A stretch of 64,000 nucleotides of DNA from Parasponia andersonii (taxonomy: Eukaryota > Streptophyta > Magnoliopsida > Rosales > Cannabaceae), in NCBI GenBank assembly GCA_002914805.1, contig JXTB01000001.1, forward strand, positions 2,265,882 through 2,329,881, read 5' to 3'. Shown piece after piece: positions 22,073 through 34,000 of this stretch. The notes beneath the pieces are model-generated. The model worked only from the letters and a program-made list of their open reading frames with translations. It was not told the origin of the DNA and did no database searches. The position numbers and the translations under genes were made by a program. Position 1 is the stretch's first letter; each line of letters starts with the position of its first letter.

Positions 22073-25000
22073 TTAGGGCACTACGTAAGCTGGTGAGTGA
22101 AGAGAGGCAGAGAAGATCACATAAGCAAACCCACAACAGAAAACCAAAGTAAGCACCCAACCACTTATGAACTTCAGTAGCAGCTTCCAGTTCACATTCT
22201 ACACACAAATAATCATAAAAAGGATATGAATTGAACTAAAGTCTAAATCATATTATAAAAACAAAATAAACATTTTTAGGGAAAGGGAATCTGAATTCTT
22301 ACTCGAGGGTCATCTGCAATTCCAACTCCAATTAAAGATCCAACAAAAGCATGAACACTTGAAACTGGAAGCTTAAACAGACAAACCACAATCATTGCTG
22401 CCACAGTTGACAATTGTGAAGCCAGCCCTCTTGAGTTGCTTGTGTAACTCAACTTTCCGCCTAGACTTTGAGTCAACCACCAATAACACAGAAAGAATCC
22501 CACCGCAGCACTAAACCCACCAATCGCTCTAAACCACCAACCTGTTGCATTTACTGATTCCTAATATAGTATGTCATATGCACATCAACAAACAAAGAAA
22601 TCCCTTAATAAAAAACAGAATATTAAGGAGGGATCTTTTTTTTTTCCTTTTTTTTTTCTTCTGATTGAATTCGAGTGACTTTACCAACTTGGCTTAAACT
22701 TACCGCGTCGTCTTTACCGTCTCCGGAGTAATTTTCTCTGTGTGAAAACACGTCATGGATAGCTCCATATGGACTAACAACTGCTGCCACTTCAGAGGCT
22801 GATTGAATGAGCCTGCAGTTCCATTATTTATTGTGTTTATGTGTGTTTAGCTAAGCCATGAAATTTCAAGTTTCGAAAAAGAGTACGATGATTTACGCAA
22901 AGATGCATGAACCTAGGAGATGGGGGAAACTGAAGAAGTCTTCCATTTCATCATACTTTTCTGCTAGGGCATGTCGTATAAGGGTTTGTCTGTCGTATTC
23001 AGTTGCCTATAGACATTTCAATGCCATAATATTAAGTTAGCAGATACTTTTATGGATCCAGAATGACTGATTAAAGGAGTTTAATTAAACAGAACCATGA
23101 ATAATTTGAGAGTTTTCATATTAAAGATGTTAATACAGAGATAGAGTAGTCCTAACTGGAGATAAGGTGGATTTTGCAAAGTCTCTAATGAACTCGGACG
23201 CATTCTCAGCCATTGTTCTTTTGTTAATCTTCTGAAACTTTCTTGTTTGACGATTCGGCGAAATCTGAAGCAGCTGTTTAAAGGGAGTACTAGATTGCTC
23301 TGTGGAAGATTTACTGAGTGAGTGAGAAGCCGGTGGCACAGTATCTTGTGCTGCGTCCAGTGAAGGCCAGCTCTTCTCATCCGCTTCGTAGACGGTTTCA
23401 AGAACTCTCATCTTCATGAAGCCTTTCAAGGCAATTTCAATGTCTTCATCGGTAGTGTCCACTTTAGTATTGTATGCTTGATCTTGAGTCTCTTCAGATT
23501 GTTGCTTTAGAGGCAAGTTTGTCTTTTTTCTCTTGTAGGCTTGGGTTGTGTCAAACTTTTTGATGGCGAAAGGAACCATCACTACCTAATATTTGAAACC
23601 CAAACATGCATTCAGATTTAGTACAATGCTAGCAGAGACTAGTCTTTAGTAGGTAGTACACACACTAATAAAGGTAGAGCCCATTCATCAGATGAGTTCT
23701 TATTTCTTATGACTTTTTCTTACCAAAGATAGTAGTGCTCCAATCAAAGCAGCGGCTGCAACCGCAACTGCTGATGTCCATCTATACACAGTTATTATGT
23801 TTGGTAGGACCTGCCATTCAATTAGGGAAAGAACATCTTTAACTATTAGGACAAAAAGTGGAAGAGGAAGATACAATTGATTTAATTAGATGAATTTGGC
23901 CTAGTAATATGGTCAATGTTAAATAATTGGATCAAGCATCTGATTTCTATTTACTAAACTAGTCGTCTTGTCAAACAAAGTCTTAATGTTCTGTTCCAAT
24001 ATTGCATATCATTGGAAAGGTTTTGATATTTTCAAGTTTATGCTATGTTGTTTTCATTGTCTGTGTGGGGCCCATTCCTGAACCTTGAACCACGAGAGGA
24101 GTCACGCGGATCGCACGTGATCTCGCCTTCGGCCTATGAGTCTTCCGAATTTAAGGCAGAATCCACCACTGATCCCAAACGGTTCAGTCGGTCAGACCTC
24201 GAAACCACGACAGCTGGCGGTCTGAAGCCCCAAAGGTCTGTTGTCTAGGAACAGCGACCCTCACCTCAACAGTCGTAGGGGTCAGAAGCCCCAAGGGTCT
24301 TCAGACTGGATGCAATGGAAAACAGCCCCGCGGCTCCAGACCCGGACAGAGCATTTAATGCGTTTCTGGGTAGGTGCGCGCGCAGGGACAAGCCGTCCTG
24401 ACAGAACGGCGATGTGCCCAAATCTCGCCCCTGACAGATTGAAGCCATGGGAGGCGGCGAAAATCAGGCCGCAGTAGCGCAGAAGAGGTCACAGAAATCT
24501 CGGCCCATGATGGTTTAAAAAGATCTGGAAGTGAAAGGTACTCATGAATATATATTTACTTTTCCAAAGATAGAGAAGAACACTGTTCACTATCCGAGAA
24601 CTACATATATGGAAGCTATGCATTGAGAGAGAGGAGGTTCACACAAAAAAAACACTTGTAAAGAAAAAATAGTCTGAGAGCAGAAGAAAAAAGAAGAAAA
24701 CACGACAAAGAGACAGATATTGAGACTGATATATTTTTCTCCTTGCTACCAAAACGCAAAGAAAAACCACTGACTTAAGCATCGGAGAGTCTTTGCAGGT
24801 AGCCACCCCCGCCTCTCCGATCTTGCTTGGAGTTCAGAGAGTTTTGAGATAGCAAGGACACGTGAACAGTTGGAGAGTCCAGCATCAGCAGTTCAAGACA
24901 CGTGGACGACTGGTGAGAAACCGCTCCAACAGTCTGTAATAAGTACCAGCGTGATCACTCACAAACTTTGTTTTTCTAAAGGGAAATTGAGGCTGCAATG

Positions 25001-28000
25001 TAGGTGGAGTTCATTAAAAGTGAGCTAGCAAATATTTATATTATACAAAGGAGAGTACGTAAGAGCACATCAAAATTTTAAGTAGTACTATTTAACCCGA
25101 AACACAACAAAGAGACAAAGCAGTCCGGCTGATACTCCATAGTCGATTGGGAGAAAGACGAGAATCCTTTTCTCTGCATTTTCATGGCGAAGAACACAAG
25201 TCTTCAAGACTCTGAAGAGGAGAAATGCAAACAAGCAGGCAATTAATGGGGCAACAGTCCACTCAAGGAGTATCCAAACAAGTCCTCCACCATTGAAATT
25301 GTGGTTTTCCTTCTACATTTTCAGCATTAATATTTGTCATTATAATATAAAATTCATTGCTTAACTAGAATTGGTAATCTAACAAAGTATCAGAACGAGC
25401 AGTCCTGAATGCATGTTTGTATAATCTTTCATATATATACCTTATTCCAAATTGGTATGTAGCCGAAGCCTTCAGTAACAAGTACGGTACCTAAAAGAGC
25501 ACCTTGGATAGATTGCTGGGACGAGACAGGTAGCTCCAGATAACTGGCCAGAGCTAGCCAGATTGTTGTCAATAAATCTCATAATTAATATAACAGCTTT
25601 TTCAACATCACATGTGTTGTGCGGTCTAAAATCCTATATCAGGTCGCATAAGTTACGTGCGATCTCTTCTGCATAAGTTGCATACGACCTCATCTGAAAG
25701 GGTTACATGCGACCTCCATCGCATAAGTTATGTACGACCTCCTCCAAATAGGTTATGTGCGATCTCCACTGCAGGAGTTATGTGCGACCTCCTCTGAATA
25801 GGTTATGTGCGATCCGAAAGAAAAGGAAACTAGTCTCTGCTTCGTCAAACGGATAACTTACAAGGAAAGGGAAACAAAAGTTTCTCTTTCAAGTTCAACC
25901 AGTTACCCAATTTAAGTGATTACCCAATTATGTTGTTACTCAAATTGTATTACCCGATTGTATAGTTACTCATTTTCACAATTAGGAATATTGAGTTACC
26001 CTCATCTATATAAAGGGAGCTCAATGTTTCGGTGAAAAAAAAAAGACTTTTTTCCGATCGAGAGATAAAAACTTTTCCAATCGAGAGATAGAGAGGACTT
26101 TTTCGAATCTACAGAAGCTAAAGAATTCTTAAGAATGTTTTCTTCTTTTTTCCAGTCAACACAGTGTAATATTTTGAGCTCTTGTAATTCTCCAGAAAAT
26201 AGTGAAAAATATTGGACGTAAGCTCATCTTTTTTGGGGCTGAATCACTATAAAATCTTTGCCTCTTTTATTTGCTTTGATGAATAACCCAATTCACACAA
26301 GCCACATCTCATAATTTTTTCTAAATTTATTGTTGACAAAATCTCCATCAACAATTGGCGCTAGAAGGAGGGCTATTCCGGCAAAGTAGTTTGTCAAATA
26401 TCGCTTTTTTACGGCAAACACCAGAAACACTACCAGAGTCACCGGAACTAGCCAAAATGAATAACCCAATTCACACAAGCTGCATTTCATAATGTTTCCT
26501 AAATTTATTGTTGACAAAACCTCCATCAACAATTGGCGCTAGAAGGAGGGCTATTCCGGCAAAACAGTTTGTCAAATATCGCTTTTTTATGGTAAATACC
26601 AGAAACACTACCAGAGTCACCGGAACTAGCCAAAACCAACCCCAAAGCATTGCTGCTGTACAGGCAGACCCTGCTCAGGATCAGCTTACTATGACCGCAT
26701 CAGAAAACCTTGCTCAGAGACAGAATTGCATGGAGGAGACACTGGTAAACCTTCAGCAAATCACTAACCAGATCAATGACACTCTACGACGGCTTGCTGA
26801 AGGGCAGATGGTGACCCCACCACAGCATGAACGTCCCAAAGAACGTCCTGCTCAACTACCTGAGAAGGGAATACAAATCCTAGAGACAAAGAGACGCGAT
26901 CAGCCAAGAACCCAGCAAGAGCGTCATGAAGATCGCATCTCCAAAGGAAAAGGCAAAGTCACAAACTTGCCTCTAGAATCTAGTACAGAGAGTTCAAGTA
27001 CTAACCGTGATCGTGGACAACCTTTTCGCAAATCCACTGATAGTCAAGATCGCTTGAGCAGCGAACGAAAACGACCATCGAGAAGCATCTTCGAAAGAAT
27101 CAGCAGAGAGTCGAGATAAGATCCTACAGACCTAAGACAATACTTGGAGCAGCGACGTAACTATGAATGATCCGCTTCGCATCATAACGACCAAAGCCGA
27201 TCTCATCGCACTACTTCGCTGAATTCCTCTCACAGATCGCAGAAGACTTTACCTGACCAACATGCCATACAACGAGACAGCGATCAAAGACCACCCTTGC
27301 TGCCAGCTAGAGAGAATGCTCTCCTTCCGAACGTCGATGTTCATAATTTAAGGATCGCATTAGACGCATTTGCTGGTTGAGATGATGAGCTCACTAATGG
27401 ATATCATCAATCGCCATTCAGCGAGGAAGTCCGAGCTACTGCCCTACCTACTAGATTCAGACTTCCCACCATAAACACTTTTGATGGGAAAATTGATCCA
27501 CATGACCATATGGATCATTTCAGCGACTTGATGGAACTCCATCGTGTCAATGATCATGCACGCTGCAGATGTTTTAGTGTAACTCTTTCAGGAGCAGTAA
27601 AGAAGTGGTTCCGAGGACTCAAATCTGGCTCAATCTCGTCCTAGCAACAACTTCAAACGGTGTTCCTGAGACAGTTCCAAGCTGCAAAGAATTTCACTGT
27701 TCCACTTATTAGCTTGTCTGCAATTCGACAAGGTCTAGAGGAAACTCTATGATCTTATCTCAATCGATTCACCTCAGAGTTAGCAAAGGTCAACAACCCA
27801 CCTGAAGGAGAATTTTAACTCTCATGATGGCCGGGGTGCGACCAGAAACTAAACTTTGGGAGGAATTACTTGAGCGAGAATGTAGATCTCTATAAGACTT
27901 CTACCGAAGGGTTGATCGGCATCTGAGGGTAGAATCTTCTCCCGAGAATCTTCGTAAGACAAAGAAAGAAGGAAGGAAAGATGCTACTAAAGATGTGATC

Positions 28001-31000
28001 ACGACCAACAATAACGTTAATAAGAAAAACAAAAGGAGTAATGAACAGTTGACGGAGAATCAGCCTAGGCATAAAAAGCAGGAGATTTCAAGAGCTCCCA
28101 TGCAGTTCAATAATTATACCGAATTGAAAATACCTATAGATCATATCTATGTGGTCACAAACTAACAAGAGCGCTATCATCAACCGGAACCCATGAAAAG
28201 AGAGAGAGAGCGAGGCGCGACCCCAATAAGTTTTGTCGGTATCATAATGACATTGGACATGATACCAATAACTGCTTTGTCCTAAAAGATGAGATCGAAA
28301 GATTGATTAAAGAAGGACGACTGCAGCAGTACTCTAAACAGAATAATGAAAGGCGAGAAGAAAACCGACAGCGACCTCTAGAAATTCAGCGCGAGATGTG
28401 AACTATTTTCGGAGGACCACAAGTTGGGGGAGATTCCAAGAGAGCGCATGATAGATATGCGCGAAAAGCTCGACAACAGCCATTGACCAATATCATGCAC
28501 CTCGAACAGCGACCACGAAAGCTTCAACGAGTACCGGATATGGATATTACCTTTACGGAACAAGACACGAGGGAAGTCCATTATCCACATAATGATGCAT
28601 TGGTCATAAAAATTAATTGTGGAAGCACACAGTTGTGGTGAGTATTGGTTGATAACGGGAGTACTGTGGACATCTTGTACTACGACGCCTTTAAGAAGAT
28701 GGGTTTGAGTGAGAGCGACTTGAAGCCTACCATCACTCCACTCTATGGTTTCACTGGTAACAGCCTGATGCCTGTAGGCATGATCAAATTAATGGTCAAT
28801 GTTGGAACCTATTCTAGGGTTTCAACGATAATGACCCAATTTTTGGTAATAAATTGCCCCTCTGCATTCAATGCTATGCTGGGAAGACTGACACTGAGGG
28901 AACTTCGAGTAGCAACATCAATCTATCATCTCGCTATGAAATTTCTGACTCAACAAGGAGTAGGCGAAGAGCGAGGAAACCGGTATGATGCACGAACTTG
29001 TTACAACAACTCTTTAAAGCTCACAGCAAAGGATGTGACACCTCGCACAATGATAGTCCAACTATAAAGAAAAGCATCAGGCGAAACGTAAGTTGAAGCT
29101 TCAGGCGAAACGTCAATCGAAACGACAAGCGAAAACCTCGACCCTCGAGAAATCGATGAAGTCAACTAGACCCATTGAAGACTTGGAGTATTTGCTATTT
29201 GACAGGTCCTCTAAGATTTTAAAGATTTGAGAGGCTTCAAGAAGCTGTGCGAGCTTCATTGGTTGCTTTTCTGAAATCTAACTTGGATATCTTCGGGATT
29301 GATCCAAATATCATGTCACTACCCCGTATATAGATACGGCAATCTATCTATGAGCAAGATCAAAGTAGTGTGCTGATAAGGATTGAGCTCGATCTCTTAG
29401 AAGAAAGGCGCGAGCAGTCTCAACTTCAGATCGCATCATATCAACAGTGCACTGCTCGATATTATAACCTTAAAGTCGGACGAAGAAGATTTGAAGTTGG
29501 CAAACTTGTTCTTCGGAACCCTCTTGGGAATGACCATATGTTATTATTGCCATTATTCGACCTGGGACATATAAGTTAGCTCGAACTGGCGATCAAAAGA
29601 TCAAGCATGCCTGGAGTGTAGGACAGCTTCGTTGCTTTTATCAGTTAACTTTCATGTATATCTTCATGTTTTCGTCATCCATCAATAAAGACATCTACTT
29701 ATTCGTCATTCGACATTCATTGATCGTCATTCATTATTCGTCATTCGTTGATCGTCATTCGTCGATAGTCATTCGTCGATCTTCATTCGTTGATCATCAT
29801 TCGTTGTTTGTCATTCGTTGATCGTCATTCGTCGTCATCAATAAGGGTGTCTCCTCATCGATCTTTCGATTTGGTTCATCTCTTATATTTTTATGGTTGT
29901 TTCCGGACACCATAAATTTGGGGGGCAGTAGGATCAGAATATTATCTCCTACGTATTTCCTAAAGGACTATGCAAAATGTCCATTTAGAGGGGATGGAGT
30001 TTTAGATCGTCGAAATATCTGAAATTTCTTAAAATCCTAGGATTTTCTCCTCACTTTATGCCTCAGTATGTCATATTATGCAATTTCCCTCATCGAACAA
30101 CAAAGTAACTAAGCAAAACGTTCATTATTCGATGTGAAATATTGCTATATCCTATTTTGCCATGGAACTTTTGAAAAATGCATCACTCGTATTTGCTGTT
30201 TTCTTAAGCGACCTAACCTATCCTAACACTTAAAACTCATTTTAAGTTAGTTGGATTCAAATCGCAAAAAGCGTACCGATCAGTCACTTAGTGATTGACT
30301 ACTTAGTTAAAATTAGTGTTGTGTTTTCATTATTTTGCAGGAATCTGACAGGGAAAAATGATATTCATTAAAGAATTTTGTCATTCGAACATAAGAAGAA
30401 AGGAAGGGGGACCAAGCCCACATTGTTCTAAAAATATTAAAAAAATACAAGTGTTATGCGGAAGTGCTCGCGCCGCCATCTCTAGCTTTAGCAGTATCCT
30501 CCCTCCAACTCTGGACAAGCTCGACCACGTCCTCGCCAAGGATGGAGAAGTCAAAATCCGGATACTCGCAGAAGATTTTAAAAATGATGGTCGACGAAGC
30601 AATGTCACTAGCTTTATCTTCGAGCTCTTTGACTTCAGTCGCCTTGAACTCTTCGATAGCTTTGTGAACTGCCTCTGTTGTCGCCTCCCTCATGCGATCC
30701 GGATGCTCAGAGATGGTTTTCTTGAGCTCTTTGAATTTCTCCTCGAGGTTCTCCTTTTCGAGCTTCTCCTTGGCTAGGCCTTCAAGCAGCTACTGCCTCT
30801 CCAAATCGAAGGCTTTTTTCTCCTCCTCCTGAGCTTTCTCCGAGTTCTCGAATGCTTGAGTTATCTCTTCAACTTTTTCGGCCTTCTCTAAGTATTCGAG
30901 GACCGGGTCATGCATCAGGACAGCAGCAGCCGCGGTCTGAAAATATAACCGTTAATACCAAGAAATAATATTTAGGAGAGGAAAAAAAGAGGTACTTACA

Positions 31001-34000
31001 TTGGCCAATATCCTCATCGTAGAATCAAAAGCAACCTTGGCAGATCGTCGCTTCATTCGCTCCCAGCCCTTCTCGGAAGTGAACCGATCAATGAAGGCTG
31101 CACTCATACCAGCCTTCTCTGGTAGTTGATTGAGGAGCGCGAAGAGCTCCTCATCTTTATCTACCAGGATCGGTTCCGAAGAGGTGGCAGCCTCTTTGGG
31201 TGGTTCAGTATAGCTCGTTATCTGAGGCTGTGGAGGAGGCGAGCTTGCCGGGATGTCCTCGAAGGTGACTTTTCATTTTTTGGAGTTGTCGACCTTCTCT
31301 TTCCCTTTCGATGGCGGAGTGCTCTCGGGTATCTTGGATTTTGCCATGGACCCGAGAGTGGAGGGTAGTGTTCGCAGGCCGCTACCGATAACCATCTCTC
31401 TACAGATACGTCAGTGAGCAAGGTGATATAATATCATGATGATTAGAAAATGTATATATGATTACCTTTTTCTTGTGGAGGAGCTGGTTGAGGAGCTGGA
31501 GGTGACGTTATTTTTGGAGAGGAAGGTTCCGAAGCTGGAGGAGTGACAGGTGCTTTTCGTTTCCTAAGTCTGGAAGACGAGGCACCTGTATCCGTCTTTT
31601 TCCTTGGCTTCTTTTTCTTTGAGCTCGAAGGTCTGGACGAACAGACGGAGGGGTCAGGGAACGCGGCTCCCTTTGGAAGTAGACCGCAAGCGACCAGGTT
31701 CTTGGAAGTTCCAAGTACCTTCCAATCAAATTCCTCGATTGGAAGGTCGTTGATTTTGTACACCCTTACGAGCTGTTCCCTGGAAAGTCCGGGCCGTTCC
31801 CTGTTGTCTGCGATGACATACGAGTGTGATCAGGATAAAAATAACAAAATAGAAAAAGGTGATAAATTGGAAAACTACCTACCGGAATTTTGAAAGAAGC
31901 CCTTATCCGCATAGTCAAAGTGAAAAAATGGATTTTTCCATTTTCCCATGTTGTTACGAACCCTGTAGATCGTTTTTATTATCTGGTTCAACCATTTGCT
32001 TGCATAAAAGAAGCCAAGATCTGACGGGTTTGATTTCAATTGAAAAAACCAAGCGAACTCTTCAGGAGAAGGGGTCTCTAAACCTAATTTGTGGTAGAGT
32101 ATATACAAATCTACTATATATCTATACGTATTAGGAGTCAGTTGGAAAGGGATGACCCCATAGTAGTCGATAATTGATTTTATGTACGGATGAAGTGGGA
32201 GGTGGACACCGTACTTGAGAACTGCAGAAAAAGAAGCAATTCCACGTGGTGGTGTGTATGGTCGATTGAATTCTATGGGCAGACAAAGAGGGATGGCGAT
32301 CTTATAGCTGCACACGATTTTGCTAAGCTTGTTCGATGTGCAGCTCGTCCTTATATTGGTACATGACCAATTCCCCTTGATGTATTGATATCCCGGTGAG
32401 AAGATAGGGGCATCCCTGATATGTCAAGGCCACTGGTCCTAAAAGAGGTCGCCTATGCGAGGACTATTTTGTCTGATCTCTATTATCTCTACCTCGGGTT
32501 CTGGCTCAAGGTAGTCTTCGAGGTTTATGGAGCTAACACTGGAGTCAGATTCTCCAGAAAATACATTCTCTTCCCTAAAATCCTAACTACTAGGTATCTG
32601 AAAAGAAATACGGATGGATTTAGTCCTATGCGAGCATCAAAGATTTTCACTATGTGCTAGTAAATTTTGGGGGTTTACCCTAGGATTGTACTAACAAGCA
32701 AGCTCATCGAATTTTTTCTAATTGGTCTACGGATTCATAAAAATTGTTCGAGCAGTTCGTCAAAAAATAAATCAATAGGGTATCAGACCCTAGAAACTCT
32801 TTTCACCAGTTTATCTTTGACCATTATCTAGTAAAAATATTCTATGAACCGGTAAAAAGGAGATCTGAAAAATTCTCATTCAAGTTCGTTCGAATATGGG
32901 ATGTGTTTCTATTCCTAGGAATTGAAACTGTAAGTTTTTCCGAGAACAGACGAAGAACAATAGGAGAGAAGGAATGAACTAACCTTTCTTCGAAAGCAGA
33001 AGGATTTAGATATAGTCTGAACTCCGTCAGAGAAGATACTGGAATTGTGCGAGCTGAAGAATGAAATGGCACTGTAGGGTTTGCTCTAAAATACTTCGGG
33101 ATTTTAGAAAAATGGAAAACGAGTCTGTAATGAAGAAGCAGAAGCAGATTGATTTCTAATATTTATTCCTCGAGCATCGCTAAATCACAGCCGTAGATCA
33201 AGATATTTGATTTTCAGATCGAAAGGCCGAAGTTCACGCGGGATTTGATTTTTTCCGAAATTAATTCAGTATCTTTAGAAATTTGAAACGATTTAGTTTA
33301 AAAAAAAAAACGACGGTTGGCATTATCGATATCCTTGAGTCTCCTCGAAAAAGCAACACGTATTTTCATCTGTCAGAAAAAGGTACCGTGATCTTGAGAG
33401 GTGAGATTTGAGATCTGGCGACTCTTCGACTCTTTAAGAATCTCAAGTCTAGGTCGTGACGTCGCATTTTTTAAGTTCGCACTCACTTACATTAAAAGGA
33501 AGCTCCATTTTGTCCTAAAGAACTAATGGAGTTGGGAGGCAATTGTTGTGCGGTCTAAAATCCTATGTCAGGTCGTATAAGTTACGTGCGACTTCATCCG
33601 CATAAGTTACATACAACCTCCACCGCATAAGTTATGTGCGACCTCCTCCAAATAGGTTATGTGCGATCTCCACCGCAGGAGTTATGTACGATTTCCTCCG
33701 AATAGGTTATGTGCGATCCGAAAAAAAAGGAGACTAGTCTCTGCTTCTTCAAATGGGTAACCTACAAGGAAAGGGAAACAAAAGTTTCTCTTTCAAGTTC
33801 AACCAGTTACCCTATTTAAGTGATTATCCAATTATGTTGTTACTCAAATTGTATTACCCGATTGTATAGTTACCCATTTTCACAATTAGGAACATTGAGT
33901 TACCCTCATCTATATAAAGGGAGTTCAATATTTCGGTGAAAAAAAAAGACTTTTTTCCGATCGAGAGATAAAAACTTTTCCAATCGGGAGATAGAGAGGA

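Noticed and set aside
23081-23401. 106-codon minus-strand ORF as a separate gene
   Set aside because: It overlaps exon 7 of the PiT gene in another frame.
24045-24477. GC-rich ORFs of 60-78 codons
   Set aside because: They are inside the solo LTR and have no protein features.
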